Source: Alloalcanivorax xenomutans
GTDB taxonomy: Bacteria; Pseudomonadota; Gammaproteobacteria; Pseudomonadales; Alcanivoracaceae
DNA: 64,000 nt
Direction: 5' to 3'
Assembly: GCF_900217905.1 (NCBI RefSeq)
Contig: NZ_OBMO01000022.1
Span: 1 to 64,000, forward strand
Shown here: one piece after another, positions 43,943-54,361 of the stretch
How positions within the stretch are numbered: position 1 is the first letter of the stretch
Layout: each line of letters starts with the position of its first letter
Notes under the pieces: model-generated
Database searches by the model: none
Told to the model about the DNA's origin: nothing
Seen by the model: the letters and a program-made list of their open reading frames with translations, nothing else
Translations under genes and position numbers: made by a program

Positions 43943-45034
43943 TCAGACGTTGAAGCGGAAGTGCACCACGTCGCCGTCCTTGACCACGTACTCCTTGCCT
44001 TCCAGGCGCCATTTGCCGGCGTCCTTGGCGCCCTGTTCGCCGTTGTAGGCGACGTAATCGTCGTAGGCGGTGACCTCGGCGCGAATAAAGCCTTTCTCGA
44101 AGTCGGTGTGGATGACGCCGGCGGCTTGCGGGGCGGTGGCGCCGATCTTTACGGTCCAGGCCCGAACTTCCTTCTTGCCAGCGGTGAAATAGGTGTGCAG
44201 CCCCAGCAGACTGTAGCCGGCGCGAATCACCCGGTTCAGGCCGGGCTCTTCCATGCCCAGGTCGGCCAGGAAGTCGGCTTTTTCATCGTCGTCCAGCTCG
44301 GCGATTTCCGCTTCGATCTTGGCGCAGATTGGCACCACCGAAGCGTTTTCCTTTTCCGCCAGTTCCCGTACCGCGTCCAACAGCGGGTTGTTGTCGAAGC
44401 CGTCCTCGTCCACGTTGGCGATGTACATGGTGGGTTTGAGGGTGAGCAGGTTGAGGCTGCGCAGTTGTTTGCGTTCGTCGTCACTCAGTTCGGCGGCCCG
44501 GGCCGGCTCGCCTTCGTTCAGTAACGGCAGCACTTTGTCCAACACCGGTAACAGCGCCTGGGCTTCCTTGTTCTGGCCCTTGGCGGCTTTGGTGGCGCGC
44601 TGATGGGCGCGTTCCACGGTGTCCAGATCGGCCAGCGCCAGTTCCGTGTTGATGACGGCGATGTCGTCCAGGGGGGACACCTTGCCGGCCACGTGGATCA
44701 CGTTCTCGTCATCGAAGCAGCGCACCACATGAGCGATGGCGTCGGTCTCCCGGATGTTGGCCAGGAACTGGTTGCCCAGGCCCTCGCCCTTGGAAGCGCC
44801 GGCGACCAGGCCGGCGATATCGACGAATTCCATGGTGGCTGGCAGCACCCGTTCCGGATTGACGATGGCGGCCAGCTTGTCCTGCCGTGGGTCGGGGATG
44901 GGCACCACGCCGGTGTTCGGCTCAATGGTGCAGAAAGGGAAGTTTTCGGCGTCGATGCCCGCCTTGGTCAAGGCGTTGAAAAGAGTGGACTTGCCCACGT
45001 TGGGAAGTCCCACGATGCCGCACTGAATACCCAT
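43943..45034 (-). CDS. ychF: Redox-regulated ATPase YchF
   Basis: 363 residues from the ATG at 45034 with GGAGG seven bases upstream; an ATG two codons earlier lies too close to it. Obg-family P-loop protein ([21 protein letters not shown]) with the altered G4 motif that makes it ATP-specific (NVDE in place of NKxD). The C-terminal TGS domain is [30 protein letters not shown]. It associates with ribosomes and translation stress responses. In Pseudomonas it follows pth directly; here a GST gene separates them. Confidence 0.96.
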   Translation of the reverse strand: MGIQCGIVGLPNVGKSTLFNALTKAGIDAENFPFCTIEPNTGVVPIPDPRQDKLAAIVNPERVLPATMEFVDIAGLVAGASKGEGLGNQFLANIRETDAIAHVVRCFDDENVIHVAGKVSPLDDIAVINTELALADLDTVERAHQRATKAAKGQNKEAQALLPVLDKVLPLLNEGEPARAAELSDDERKQLRSLNLLTLKPTMYIANVDEDGFDNNPLLDAVRELAEKENASVVPICAKIEAEIAELDDDEKADFLADLGMEEPGLNRVIRAGYSLLGLHTYFTAGKKEVRAWTVKIGATAPQAAGVIHTDFEKGFIRAEVTAYDDYVAYNGEQGAKDAGKWRLEGKEYVVKDGDVVHFRFNV

Positions 45035-45193
45035 AGCCATACCTCCACGTTCGAGGGCGCAATGCTACTCAAGCCGTCGGCAAAAAGCGACCGTCCCGGC
45101 GGGTTGCCAGGGAGCCGGGACGGCCAGGCGCTGGCGCCGGGAGGCCGGCCGTGGGGCGCCGCTAGACTGGTCGGTCAGAAAACCAAGAGTCTG

Positions 45194-45934
45194 ATGATCA
45201 TGCGTATCCTTTACCAGTTTCCCATATCCCATTACTGCGAGAAGAGCCGTTGGCAATTGGAGCATAAGGGACTGGCCTACGAGACCCGTGACCTGCTGCC
45301 CGGGGCGCACTGGCCACGGACCCGCTGGCTGGCCCGGATCGGTACCGTGCCGGTGTTGCGTGACGGCGAGCGCAGGGTGGGGGACTCCACCAAAATCGCC
45401 TACTACCTGGAAAAGTACTATCCCGAGCGCTCCCTGATTCCCGAGGACGCGTCTCTGCGCCACCGGGTCATTGAACTGGAGCAGCAGTTCGATCGCCTGG
45501 GTGTCCATCTGCGAACCTGGATGTACGGGCATGTGCTGGATCGCCCGGAAACCATGGAGTTACTGCTGGCGCCGGCGGGAATGGCCCCCTGGATAACGCG
45601 ATTGCTGGCGCCGCCATTGCGTGAAGCCATCCGCCGCAAATACGCCATCAATCCGAAATCGGTGGTTTATGCCGGTGAGCGGGTGGAGGACGGTCTGACC
45701 CTGGTGGAGACGCTGCTGGTACAAAACGGGGGAGACTATCTGGTCGGGGATCGTCTGACGCTGGCGGACATTACCGCCGCCAGTCTGCTGGCGCCGATGA
45801 TGGGGATCGCCGGCACCCCCTGGGAGGGGATCGCGGTTTCCAGCTTGCCGGAGCCGATCCGGCATCAGTTCCGGTTGGTCCGTGAACGCCCTGCCGGGCA
45901 ATGGGTGAAGGAACGCTACCTGCGCGATAGATAA
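45194..45934 (+). CDS. Glutathione S-transferase family protein
   Basis: 246 residues from the ATG at 45194 (AAGAG upstream); an ATG two codons later is possible. N-terminal thioredoxin-like domain (about 1-80: LYQFPISHYCEKSRWQLEHKGL, GTVPVLRDGERRVGDSTKIAYYLEKYYP) and helical C-terminal domain with YLVGDRLTLADITAASLL. SHYCEKSRW places Ser/Cys at the usual glutathione-activating position. Likely detoxification or reduction; the substrate is unknown. It lies in reverse orientation between ychF and pth. Confidence 0.87.
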   Translation: MIMRILYQFPISHYCEKSRWQLEHKGLAYETRDLLPGAHWPRTRWLARIGTVPVLRDGERRVGDSTKIAYYLEKYYPERSLIPEDASLRHRVIELEQQFDRLGVHLRTWMYGHVLDRPETMELLLAPAGMAPWITRLLAPPLREAIRRKYAINPKSVVYAGERVEDGLTLVETLLVQNGGDYLVGDRLTLADITAASLLAPMMGIAGTPWEGIAVSSLPEPIRHQFRLVRERPAGQWVKERYLRDR

Positions 45935-45958
45935 TGGGGGCTGGCTTGGGGCCGGCGG

Positions 45959-46543
45959 TCAGGCGCGAAAACCGTTCAGGTGGTTCATGGCGCTGTTAAG
46001 ATCGCCGCGCAGCAAATCGGGGGTATAACGCACCGCTTCGTCGATGGCGTGTTCGATAAGCGTACGGTCAGCGGTGGAAGGTTTGTTGAGCACATGGGGC
46101 GTAACCAGCTGGGCGCTGCCCGGGTGGCCGATGCCGATGCGCAGCCGGTAAAAGTTCCGGTTGTTGCCGTGGCGACTGATGATGTCCTTGAGGCCATTGT
46201 GGCCGCCGTGCCCGCCGCCTTGCTTGAAACGGGCGGTGCCGGGTGGCAGGTCCAGTTCATCATGGGCGACCAGGATTTGCTCGGTGGGGATCTTGAAGAA
46301 GTTGGCCAGGGCGGAGGTGGACTGCCCGCTGCGGTTCATAAAGGTGGTGGGGACCAGCAGGCGAATGGTTTCGCCCTCGAAAGTAAAAGTCCCGGTGACG
46401 CCGAAGTACTTCTTTTCTTCGTTGAGGTGAACCCCATGGGCGCGGGCCAGCGCGTCCACGTACCAGACGCCGGCGTTGTGGCGGGTCTGCTCGTATTCCT
46501 GCCCCGGGTTGCCGAGGCCGACGATCAGTCGAACCGGTGCCAT
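45959..46543 (-). CDS. pth: Peptidyl-tRNA hydrolase
   Basis: 194 residues. Releases tRNA from peptidyl-tRNAs that drop off the ribosome. [22 protein letters not shown] carries the catalytic His 22; [18 protein letters not shown] and [15 protein letters not shown] are family signatures. AGGATAGGG precedes the ATG. It follows rplY after a terminator, so it depends on read-through or its own promoter. Confidence 0.97.
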   Translation of the reverse strand: MAPVRLIVGLGNPGQEYEQTRHNAGVWYVDALARAHGVHLNEEKKYFGVTGTFTFEGETIRLLVPTTFMNRSGQSTSALANFFKIPTEQILVAHDELDLPPGTARFKQGGGHGGHNGLKDIISRHGNNRNFYRLRIGIGHPGSAQLVTPHVLNKPSTADRTLIEHAIDEAVRYTPDLLRGDLNSAMNHLNGFRA

Positions 46544-46565
46544 GTCCCTATCCTGAAATCATAAA

Positions 46566-46589
46566 AAACGGGGGCCGAGGCCCCCGTTT
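46566..46589 (-). terminator. rplY terminator
   Basis: An 11-bp stem AAACGGGGGCC / GGCCCCCGTTT, followed on the minus strand by TTTAT after the U-rich arm. It lies 14 bases beyond the rplY stop and before pth. Confidence 0.85.
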
Positions 46590-46602
46590 CGTCTCGGGCC
46601 GG

Positions 46603-47250
46603 TTATTCCTGGCCTTCGCCTTCTTCCGCTTCGCCGCCTTCTTCGGCGTCGTCGCTATCGCCGCGCACTTTCGGCTTGTGCACCGCGGCAACCGGCTGGT
46701 CGTGGCTCTCGCCGTGGCTCAGTTCGACCAGGGTCACGCCTTTCGGCAGTACCAGATCGGACAGGTGAACCACCTGCTCCAGTGCCACCTCGGCCATGTC
46801 CACTTCGATGAATTCCGGCAGGTCCTGCGGCAGACAGCTGACCTGAACCTCGGATACGTTGTGGTGGATTTCACCGCCTTCCTTCTTCACGCCCACGCAG
46901 GTTTCTTCGTTAATGAAGTGCAGCGGAACGGTCATGGTGATGGCATGGCTGGTGTCCACGCGCAGGAAGTCAGCGTGGATCGGGAAGCCGCTGGACGGAT
47001 GGCGCTGCAGATCACGCAGTACCGCCTGGTGCTCTTTGCCTTCCAGTTTCAGGGTCAGCACGTGGCTGTAGAAGGCTTCGTTTTCCAGGGCTTTACGCAG
47101 TTCGCGCATTTCCAGGGACAACATGGCGGGTTCGGCGGTACCACCGTAAAGAACAGCGGGAACCCGGTCTTGCAGACGACGCAGGCGGCGGCTCGCACCT
47201 TTCCCCTTGTCGCTGCGTGCTTCAGCGTTCAGTACAAACTCATTGCTCAT
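46603..47250 (-). CDS. rplY: Large ribosomal subunit protein bL25, long (CTC) form
   Basis: 215 residues. The N-terminal domain (about 1-95) binds 5S r[29 protein letters not shown] and [21 protein letters not shown]; the C-terminal CTC domain follows ([23 protein letters not shown]). The last 20 residues are strongly acidic (Asp/Glu/Gly), a common tail in this form. GGAGA lies upstream. Order prs-rplY-pth as in Pseudomonas. Confidence 0.96.
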   Translation of the reverse strand: MSNEFVLNAEARSDKGKGASRRLRRLQDRVPAVLYGGTAEPAMLSLEMRELRKALENEAFYSHVLTLKLEGKEHQAVLRDLQRHPSSGFPIHADFLRVDTSHAITMTVPLHFINEETCVGVKKEGGEIHHNVSEVQVSCLPQDLPEFIEVDMAEVALEQVVHLSDLVLPKGVTLVELSHGESHDQPVAAVHKPKVRGDSDDAEEGGEAEEGEGQE

Positions 47251-47360
47251 GAGTGTTCTCCAGTAAAGCTCCGCGGCACCCCGCGACCAGGCGCACCGGG
47301 AGGGATCAGTCGAATAAAACCGGCAACGGGCCGGAAGGGGGCGGATTATGCCGGAAAAGA

Positions 47361-47464
47361 ACGCTAGACGCTAGACGCTAGACGCTGGACGCCGGACGAA
47401 AAGCAGAAAGCCCGCCGAAGCGGGCTTTGGAAAGCGTCAGGCATCCAGCGTCAGGCGTCCGGCG
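47361..47464. repeat. Heptamer arrays in opposite orientation around the prs terminator
   Basis: On the plus strand 47361-47398 reads as five near-identical heptamers, ACGCTAG three times, then ACGCTGG and ACGCCGG. On the other side of the terminator, 47434-47464 reads on the minus strand as similar units (ACGCCTG, ACGCTGG, ATGCCTG), starting right at the prs stop codon. The two arrays face each other, so the transcript could pair them into a long stem around the terminator. Confidence 0.75.
47407..47428 (-). terminator. prs terminator
   Basis: Perfect 9-bp stem AAAGCCCGC / GCGGGCTTT with a TTCG tetraloop when read on the minus strand, followed by CTGCTTTTCG, 37 bases past the prs stop. Confidence 0.88.
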
Positions 47465-48424
47465 TTACACCAGCTCGAGGCGGTCGAACATGGCGGAGAG
47501 GGACTCCTCGTTGTTCACCCGGCGTACCGTTTCAGCCAGAATCGGTGCCAGGCTGAGCACGCGGATGTTGGGGCAGGCTTCGCCCTCCGGGGACAGCGGG
47601 ATGCTGTCGGTGACCACCAGCTGATCCAGCGGACTGTTGCGGATGTTGTCGATGGCCGGGCCGGACAGCACCGCGTGGGTGCAGTAGGCGTAGACCTTGG
47701 CGGCGCCATGGTCTTTCAGGGCCTGGGCCGCCTTGCACAGGGTGCCGGCGGTATCGACGATATCGTCCACCAGGATGCAGGTGCGGCCTTCGACTTCACC
47801 GATGATGTGCATGACCTGGGATTCATTGGCTTTCGGGCGACGCTTGTCGATGATCGCCAGATCCAGGTCATTGAGCTGCTTGGCCAGGGCGCGAGCGCGC
47901 ACCACACCGCCCACGTCCGGGCTCACCACCATGGCGTCGTCGTACTTCTGGCGCTCGATATCGGCCACGAACAGCGGCGTGGCGTACACGTTGTCCACCG
48001 GGATATCGAAGAAGCCTTGAATCTGGTCGGCGTGCAGGTCCACCGTCACCACCCGGTCGATGCCCACCGCGGTGATCATGTCGGCCACCACCTTGGCGGT
48101 GATCGGTACCCGCGCGGAGCGCACCCGGCGATCCTGACGGGCATAGCCGAAGTAGGGCATGACGGCGGTGATGCGGCCGGCGGAGGAGCGGCGCAATGCA
48201 TCCGCCATCACCAGCACTTCCATCAGGTTGTTATTGGTGGGATTGCAGGTGGACTGGACAATGAACACGTCCTTGCCGCGCACATTCTCCTGGATATCCA
48301 CCGCGACTTCGCCGTCGCTGAAGGTGCCGACTTCGGCATCACCCAGGGGAAGGCTGAGGTGTCTGGCCATGGCGTCGGCGAGAACCGGGTTGGCGTTACC
48401 GGAAAAGATGACGAGTTTGGACAC
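47465..48424 (-). CDS. prs: Ribose-phosphate pyrophosphokinase
   Basis: 319 residues with a GTG start (AGGGGA upstream). Makes PRPP from ribose-5-phosphate and ATP for purine, pyrimidine, His and Trp synthesis. [76 protein letters not shown] and the PRPP loop [11 protein letters not shown] are all present. tRNA-Gln lies just upstream, between it and ispE. Confidence 0.98.
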   Translation of the reverse strand: MSKLVIFSGNANPVLADAMARHLSLPLGDAEVGTFSDGEVAVDIQENVRGKDVFIVQSTCNPTNNNLMEVLVMADALRRSSAGRITAVMPYFGYARQDRRVRSARVPITAKVVADMITAVGIDRVVTVDLHADQIQGFFDIPVDNVYATPLFVADIERQKYDDAMVVSPDVGGVVRARALAKQLNDLDLAIIDKRRPKANESQVMHIIGEVEGRTCILVDDIVDTAGTLCKAAQALKDHGAAKVYAYCTHAVLSGPAIDNIRNSPLDQLVVTDSIPLSPEGEACPNIRVLSLAPILAETVRRVNNEESLSAMFDRLELV

Positions 48425-48475
48425 TGGCGTCCCCTAGGATGTTGAAAGTACCGTTTTGAAGTACTACAGGAAAGA

Positions 48476-48551
48476 TGGCTGGGGTACCAGGACTCGAACC
48501 TGGGAATGACGGGATCAAAACCCGTTGCCTTACCAACTTGGCGATACCCCA
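48476..48551 (-). tRNA. tRNA-Gln (anticodon TTG)
   Basis: A 76-base tRNA including the encoded CCA. The acceptor stem TGGGGTA pairs with TACCCCA, the D-loop is AGTTGGTAA, and the anticodon loop TTTTGAT between ACGGG and CCCGT gives TTG, reading CAA. The T-arm holds GGTTCGAGTCC. It lies between ispE and prs, a known site for this tRNA in gammaproteobacteria. Confidence 0.97.
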
Positions 48552-48563
48552 ACACTAACTTGC

Positions 48564-49445
48564 TCAGGACGTTCCTGAATTCTGTCTGGCCCGAAGCGTT
48601 GCCAGTGCCTCCCGGAGTGGGGAGATTTGTTTGCTTCGTGCCACAAAACCTGTCCAGTGCTGTGGCAACCTCGGCAGTAATTGCCGGGCTGCTTGCTCAC
48701 CGGCAAGGCGTGCGAAACAGCAGGCGCCGGTGCCGGTCATACGGGCGTTGCCCGCTTCTCGCTGGAGCCAGTCCAGGGCTTCCGCTATGGGCGGAAAGTG
48801 CCGTTTGGCCACGCTTTCACAGTCGTTTTGCAGACTGTCCAAGGAGCCCCTGTCCAGCGAGGCCGGTACTGTAATGGGGGGTGTGTGCCTTGTCAATTCC
48901 TTGTCGCTGAAAATTCGAGCGGTCGGAACGGCAATGCCGGGATGCACCACCAGAAACCATTCCTCGGGCATGAACACCGGGGTCAGGCGCTCGCCGACGC
49001 CTTCCGCCCAGGCGCTGTGGCCGGCCACGAACACCGGCACATCGGCACCCAGTTTCAGCCCCAGAGTGATTAATTCCGCCTCTTCCAGGTTCAGATCCCA
49101 AAGCAGGTTCAGACCGCACAAGGTGGTGGCCGCGTCGGAGGAGCCGCCGCCGACACCGCCCCCGGCTGGCAGCCGTTTTTGCAAGCGCAGGCGCGCGCCC
49201 TGGCGGCAGCCGGTGTGCTCCTGCAGAAGCCGGGCGGCCCGCAGTACCAGATTGTCATCATCGGTGGGCAAATCGGGATCGTCACACTGAAAGTCGAGAT
49301 GAGAGTGCGGTTCAAAGTGGAGGCGATCGCCATGGTCCAGCATCACGAACAGGGTTTGCAGCTCATGATACCCGTCCGCCCGGCGCCCGGTGATATGCAA
49401 AAACAGATTCAGTTTGGCCGGAGCCGGCAAATCGAAGGTGGTCAT
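48564..49445 (-). CDS. ispE: 4-diphosphocytidyl-2-C-methyl-D-erythritol kinase
   Basis: 293 residues. GHMP kinase of the MEP isoprenoid pathway, phosphorylating CDP-methylerythritol. PAPAKLNLFLHITGRRADGYHEL near the start and the ATP-binding PAGGGVGGGSSDAATTL are diagnostic, with ARMTGTGACCFA near the end. The ATG overlaps the lolB stop (ATGA), so translation is coupled. Confidence 0.97.
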   Translation of the reverse strand: MTTFDLPAPAKLNLFLHITGRRADGYHELQTLFVMLDHGDRLHFEPHSHLDFQCDDPDLPTDDDNLVLRAARLLQEHTGCRQGARLRLQKRLPAGGGVGGGSSDAATTLCGLNLLWDLNLEEAELITLGLKLGADVPVFVAGHSAWAEGVGERLTPVFMPEEWFLVVHPGIAVPTARIFSDKELTRHTPPITVPASLDRGSLDSLQNDCESVAKRHFPPIAEALDWLQREAGNARMTGTGACCFARLAGEQAARQLLPRLPQHWTGFVARSKQISPLREALATLRARQNSGTS

Positions 49446-50002
49446 GGCAGGGGGCGCCAGTCGCGGATCAACAAGGTGAACCGGTTACCGTCCTGCTCCG
49501 CCTTGATGCGATGGGGCAGGGTGACCCGGCCCACCGGCTGATAACGGTCGAATTGCAGCTGCCAGCCGAGTTGATTCAGGGTGATCAGATTGCCGGCCTG
49601 ATCGCGGTCGCTTTGCGCCGGCGCGCCCGGCCAGACCAGACCGCGGCTCCAGTACTCCAGCGCCGAGACCGGCAGCCAGAATCCGGTCAGATGCCAGGCC
49701 AGCTCCCCGGGGGTGCGGGCCTGCCATTCGCCCTTGGCGGTGCGCAGGTGGGCCAGTCCCGGGTCCCAGCGCAGTTCAGCGCTGCCGAAACCCAGAGGGC
49801 CGGAAAACTGGATCTCCCCCTGGCGTGGCGTCTGATGCCAGTCGAAGGTGGCGGAGCCGCCGTCGGCTTCGGTGCGGTAGCCCAGTTTGCCGGACATGCG
49901 CCACTTCAGGATCTGGTCGGGACGGGTGTAATCAGTGCTGACCGGCTGCTGCTGACAGGCGGTCAGCAGCAAGGCCAGTGCCACGGCGGCGACGCGAATC
50001 AT
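49442..50002 (-). CDS. lolB: Outer-membrane lipoprotein LolB
   Basis: 186 residues from the ATG at 50002; longer frames run into the upstream TPR gene. The lipobox LLTAC gives a lipidated Cys 16. LolB accepts lipoproteins from LolA and inserts them in the outer membrane. Family features are LKWRMSGKLGYRTEADGGSATFDWHQ and the C-terminal IKAEQDGNRFTLLIRDW. Both ends overlap neighbours by ATGA, making TPR gene-lolB-ispE a tightly coupled operon. Confidence 0.94.
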   Translation of the reverse strand: MIRVAAVALALLLTACQQQPVSTDYTRPDQILKWRMSGKLGYRTEADGGSATFDWHQTPRQGEIQFSGPLGFGSAELRWDPGLAHLRTAKGEWQARTPGELAWHLTGFWLPVSALEYWSRGLVWPGAPAQSDRDQAGNLITLNQLGWQLQFDRYQPVGRVTLPHRIKAEQDGNRFTLLIRDWRPLP

Positions 50003-51720
50003 AATGACACTCCCAGGCGTTGCAGGGTGCCGTGCAGCAGTTCGCTCTCCGGGTCGTCGGCGAGGGCGTCGCGCCAGACCGTGCGGGCTTTGTTGCGCTG
50101 ACCGAGGTTCCACAATACCTCGCCGAGATGGGCGGCGACCTCGGCGTCCGGAAACTGAGCGTAGGCCCGCTGCAGATACTCCAACGCCTGTTGAGGACGC
50201 CCCAGCCGGAACAGTACCCAGCCCATGGAGTCGAGAATAGCGGGATGATCCGGCTCCTGTTCCAGGGCCTGGCGGATCATGTCGTGGGCCTGATTCAGAT
50301 TGATGCCCAGATCCGCCCAGGTGTAGCCCAGGGCATTGAGGGCATCGGTGTTGTCCGGTCTCAGCGTCAGTACCTTGCGCAGATCACCGGTGGCCTGGTC
50401 CCAATCCTTGAGCAAGGTGGCGGTCATGGCGCGGGCGTACAGCAGATCGGGGTCATCGGGTTGCTCGCCGACCGCTTCATCCAGCAGGGCCATGGCTCCG
50501 GGCACGTCGCCGGTATCGGTGCGGATTTCCGCCTCGGTGACGTACAGCAGAGAAGTGTGAGCCGGATGCTGTTGCACCAGACTGGTCATCAGGGCGTGGC
50601 CCTTGGCGGTCTGGCCGCGCTCGTACATCAGCCGTACCGCCTGGACCCGGGCGGGCAAGGTCTGAGGGCCCTGCACCTGCATATAAAGGTCGATGGCCTG
50701 GCTTGGCACGCCCTGCTGTTCCGCCGCCTGAGCCAGCTGCATGCGCACCTCATCCGGGCGGTAGCCCTGATCGAGCAAGGCTTGGAGCCGCTCCTGCGCG
50801 ACCTCGGCGGCACCGGACTCCAGCGCCATCAGGGCCAGGGAATATTGCAGATCCAGATCGTCGGGGTCCTGAGCGGCGAGAATTTCCAACTGCTCCTCGG
50901 CGCGTTCGTGCTCGCCATCGGCCAGCAGCACACGAATATAGGCCAGGCGGTAGCGGCGTTGCTCCGGTGCTTTTTTGACGATCTTGCGCAGATGCCGCTG
51001 GGCGCGCTTTTGCCGGCCCATGTCGTGCCAGAGCTGGGCCTTGAGCAGCAGAGCTTCGTCATGATCCGGGTTGCGTTTGAGGGTTTTGTCGGTGGCTTCC
51101 ATGGCCCCTTTCAGATCACCTTGCTCACGCCGCTCCAGGGCCCGCGCGTACCACAGCGGGGCGTGTTCCGGATAACGGTCGGCCAGGCTGGACAGGGCAT
51201 GCAGTAATTCCCGGTTGCCTTGCTGGTCCAGGTCCTGAGCCTCCGCCACCAGCGGTATCAAGGCTTCGGTGCCGTGATGGGCCACCAACTGGTCCACATG
51301 AGCCGCGGCGGCGTCGCCGTCACCAAGTTGGATGTCGGCCAGGGCGGCCAGGCGCAGCGCGTCAGGGTCTTGGGGGGAATGCCGCAGCCATTGACTGGAT
51401 AGCAACCGGGCCTGCTCGAAGTGGCCGAGATAGGCGGCCAGTTGGGTGGCCTGGCCAAGCACCCCGGGGTCGCCGGTGCGCTCCGCCACCGGGGCGTAGT
51501 AATCCAGGGTCAAATCCAGCGCCTGGCGCTGGGCGGCGGTTTCCGCCACCAGCAGGTCACCGATATCGGTGCCGTTGTACTCGATCGGCCGGTTGGGGGG
51601 CGCGGGCTCGGCGGTGGCGGCGGGATCCTCGACCCGGGGGGGCGGGCTGGCGCAACCGCCAAGTAAGAAGCTGGCGATCAGCGGCGGGATCGCGGCATAA
51701 AACGGCGAACGTGGTTTCAT
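49999..51720 (-). CDS. TPR-repeat lipoprotein (PA4667-like)
   Basis: 573 residues from the ATG at 51720; an ATG five codons upstream is possible. Lipobox LLGGC puts the lipidated Cys at 23. The rest is about a dozen TPR-like helical pairs, e.g. DALNALGYTWADLGINLNQAHDMIRQALEQEPDHPAILDSMGWVLFRLGRPQQALEYLQRAYA is the clearest pair (positions about 455-515). Homologues lie before lolB in Pseudomonas; they are thought to scaffold envelope processes. Divergent from hemA. Confidence 0.88.
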   Translation of the reverse strand: MKPRSPFYAAIPPLIASFLLGGCASPPPRVEDPAATAEPAPPNRPIEYNGTDIGDLLVAETAAQRQALDLTLDYYAPVAERTGDPGVLGQATQLAAYLGHFEQARLLSSQWLRHSPQDPDALRLAALADIQLGDGDAAAAHVDQLVAHHGTEALIPLVAEAQDLDQQGNRELLHALSSLADRYPEHAPLWYARALERREQGDLKGAMEATDKTLKRNPDHDEALLLKAQLWHDMGRQKRAQRHLRKIVKKAPEQRRYRLAYIRVLLADGEHERAEEQLEILAAQDPDDLDLQYSLALMALESGAAEVAQERLQALLDQGYRPDEVRMQLAQAAEQQGVPSQAIDLYMQVQGPQTLPARVQAVRLMYERGQTAKGHALMTSLVQQHPAHTSLLYVTEAEIRTDTGDVPGAMALLDEAVGEQPDDPDLLYARAMTATLLKDWDQATGDLRKVLTLRPDNTDALNALGYTWADLGINLNQAHDMIRQALEQEPDHPAILDSMGWVLFRLGRPQQALEYLQRAYAQFPDAEVAAHLGEVLWNLGQRNKARTVWRDALADDPESELLHGTLQRLGVSL

Positions 51721-51951
51721 CGAACTCGCTGTCACGGCACGGGTGAGCGGCTATCATGGCACAGACATTTGCGTCACCCAAGGGGCGGACCGGCAGCGAC
51801 CCGAAGGCCTCCGGAGCCGTGTTGATGAGGGCACCGGTGAGGCTGGTGGCCGCGGCGCCCGGGTTATAACATTGTTTCCGCGTGCTCTTTCGCGCAAAAT
51901 GCGTGGCCCTTGCGCGTGTAGCTAACCCAGGCCGGGTCGTCCTTGTTTCTT

Positions 51952-53217
51952 ATGAATCTCTTCGCAGTCGGGGTCAATCACACCACCGCGGACGTGGAGT
52001 TGCGCGAGCAACTGGCGTTTTCAGCGGATCAGGCCGACCAGGTACTGGCCGTCTTGCGCGATGAGCTGCCCGGCGTTCGCGAAGCGGCGCTATTGTCCAC
52101 CTGTAATCGCACCGAACTTTATTGCCTGGTGGACGGCCCCATCCCCGATTTCAGCGACTGGCTGGCCCGTGCCCGGCGCATGCCCTCGCAGCGGCTGCGG
52201 GACGTGGTCTACCAGTATCGGGACGAGCAGGCGCTGGAACATATGATGCGCGTGGCCGGCGGGCTCGATTCCCTGGTATTGGGTGAACCTCAGATTCTCG
52301 GGCAAATGCGTGAAGCCTACGCCCGTGCTCACGAGGCCGGCCTGCTTAACAGCGATCTGGGACGAGTGTTCCAGGATGTTTTCTCGGTGGCCAAACGTAT
52401 TCGCACCGAAACCGGTATAGGTGCCAACCCGGTGTCGGTGGCCTACGCCGCGGTTTCCTTCGCCCGGCACATTTTCTCCGACCTGAAGAAGAGCCGGGCC
52501 TTGTTGGTCGGCGCCGGGGAAATGATCCAACTGGTGGCCCGGCACCTGCATGAACAGCAGGTGCGGGAGATCGTTATTGCCAACCGGACACTGGACCGGG
52601 CCAGTGAGCTGGCAGCCGAGGTGGCCGGGCGCGCCATCGGCCTGGAAGAATTGCCGGTGGCGCTGGAGCACGCGGACATCGTCATTTCCTGCACCGCTTC
52701 GCCACTGCCGGTGCTGGGCAAGGGCACGGTGGAACGCGCGCTGAAACGGCGCCGGCACCGCCCCATGTTCATGGTGGACATTGCCGTGCCCCGGGATATC
52801 GAACCGGAAGTGGGTAAGTTGGACGACGTCTATTTATATACGGTGGATCACCTTCAGGAAGCCATCGAGGAAAATGTGCGCGCCCGTCAGGAAGCCGCGC
52901 GCGAGGCCGGTGAGCTGATCCGAGAGGCGGTGCACCGTCATCGCCGGTCGCGCCGTGAGCAACGCGCCGCGGGTGTGCTGCGGGATTACCGGCAGCAGCG
53001 TGTGGCGTTGGCGGACCAGGAACTGGAGCGCGCACTGTCGCAGCTGCAGAACGGCGCGGATCCGGAGGATGTCCTGCGCCGCTTCAAGCACAACCTGGTT
53101 AACAAATGGCTGCACCAGCCCAGCGTGTCACTGCGGCGGATGGCCGCCGAAGGTCGTGTGGAGGATCTGCGCACCGCCCGGGAACTGCTGCTCGGCGACG
53201 AGCCTGATCAGACCTGA
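51952..53217 (+). CDS. hemA: Glutamyl-tRNA reductase
   Basis: 421 residues from the ATG at 51952; a TTG three codons upstream is possible, and no strong ribosome site is seen. First committed step of haem synthesis, reducing Glu-tRNA to glutamate-1-semialdehyde. [17 protein letters not shown], the catalytic Cys 51 in [24 protein letters not shown] and the NADPH site [13 protein letters not shown] are present. The weak start region fits the tight control known for this enzyme. Confidence 0.97.
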   Translation: MNLFAVGVNHTTADVELREQLAFSADQADQVLAVLRDELPGVREAALLSTCNRTELYCLVDGPIPDFSDWLARARRMPSQRLRDVVYQYRDEQALEHMMRVAGGLDSLVLGEPQILGQMREAYARAHEAGLLNSDLGRVFQDVFSVAKRIRTETGIGANPVSVAYAAVSFARHIFSDLKKSRALLVGAGEMIQLVARHLHEQQVREIVIANRTLDRASELAAEVAGRAIGLEELPVALEHADIVISCTASPLPVLGKGTVERALKRRRHRPMFMVDIAVPRDIEPEVGKLDDVYLYTVDHLQEAIEENVRARQEAAREAGELIREAVHRHRRSRREQRAAGVLRDYRQQRVALADQELERALSQLQNGADPEDVLRRFKHNLVNKWLHQPSVSLRRMAAEGRVEDLRTARELLLGDEPDQT

Positions 53218-53260
53218 CGCCGCGTCGCCCGGTCCCTCTTTTTCAACATCGGAAACCTCT

Positions 53261-54358
53261 ATGAAAGCTTCGCTGAGCGCCAAGCTCGAGAAATTGACGG
53301 AACGTTTCGAGGAACTGAGCGGCCTACTGTCCGATCCGGACGTCATTGCCGAGCAGAAACGCTTCCGTGCCTTTTCCAAGGAATACGCGGAGCTGGAACC
53401 GGTGGTGCAGGGATTCCGGGAGTACCGCTCCACAGAGGCGGATATGGACGCAGCCCGCGCGCTCGCCGAGGACAGCGATCCGGAAATGCGTGCCATGGGG
53501 CAAGAGGAACTGCGCGAGGGGCAGGCGCGTCTGGAGCAACTGGAAAGCGATCTGCAACGGGCCATGCTGCCCAAGGACCCCCGCGATAACGCCGGGGTTT
53601 ACCTGGAAATCCGCGCCGGTACCGGCGGTGATGAAGCGGCTTTGTTCGCCGGCGATCTGTTCCGCATGTATTCCCGCTACGCCGACCAGCGGGGCTGGAA
53701 AGTGGAAACGGTAAGCACCAGTGAAGGCGAACACGGTGGCTATAAGGAAGTGATCGCGAGGGTGATGGGCGACGGCGTCTATTCCCGTCTCAAGTTCGAA
53801 TCCGGCGCCCATCGGGTACAGCGTGTACCCGCCACCGAATCCCAGGGCCGTATCCACACCTCCGCCTGTACCGTGGCGGTGATGGCGGAGGCCGAGGAGG
53901 CCGGTGATATCGAGATCCGCAACGAAGACCTGCGCATCGATACTTATCGTTCCTCCGGCGCCGGCGGCCAGCACGTCAATACCACCGACTCGGCGGTACG
54001 CATCACCCACTTGCCCACCGGAGTGGTGGTGGAGTGTCAGGACGAACGCAGCCAGCATAAAAACAAGGCCAAGGCCATGTCCCTGCTGAAAGCTCGTTTG
54101 CTGGACGCTCGCGAAAGTGCCGCGCAAGCGGAACAGGCCGCTCAGCGTAAATCCCTGGTAGGCTCCGGTGATCGCTCCGAGCGTATCCGCACCTATAATT
54201 TCCCTCAGGGCCGCCTCACCGATCATCGCATCAATCTGACCCTCTACCGCCTCAACGAAATCGTCGCCGGTGACATGGACGAAGTGTTGGACGCTCTGCT
54301 CGCCGAACATCAGGCGGAACAGCTGGCGGCGCTGGCGGACGCCGGCGGCGCGGAGTAA
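53261..54358 (+). CDS. prfA: Peptide chain release factor 1
   Basis: 365 residues from the ATG at 53261, the usual RF1 size. It reads UAA and UAG; the tripeptide PAT lies in [17 protein letters not shown] and the catalytic GGQ near residue 235 in [23 protein letters not shown] lies upstream. hemA-prfA-prmC is the standard order and links RF1 with the enzyme that methylates its GGQ glutamine. Confidence 0.98.
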   Translation: MKASLSAKLEKLTERFEELSGLLSDPDVIAEQKRFRAFSKEYAELEPVVQGFREYRSTEADMDAARALAEDSDPEMRAMGQEELREGQARLEQLESDLQRAMLPKDPRDNAGVYLEIRAGTGGDEAALFAGDLFRMYSRYADQRGWKVETVSTSEGEHGGYKEVIARVMGDGVYSRLKFESGAHRVQRVPATESQGRIHTSACTVAVMAEAEEAGDIEIRNEDLRIDTYRSSGAGGQHVNTTDSAVRITHLPTGVVVECQDERSQHKNKAKAMSLLKARLLDARESAAQAEQAAQRKSLVGSGDRSERIRTYNFPQGRLTDHRINLTLYRLNEIVAGDMDEVLDALLAEHQAEQLAALADAGGAE

Positions 54359-54361
54359 CCG

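Noticed and set aside
44603-45193. N-terminal extension of the GST frame across ychF
   Set aside because: The extension is antisense to ychF; the GST fold starts at LYQFPISHYCEKSRW just after the ATG at 45194.
47361-47398. Short tandem coding repeat
   Set aside because: It lies between the prs terminator and rplY with no open frame that continues through it; it is non-coding.
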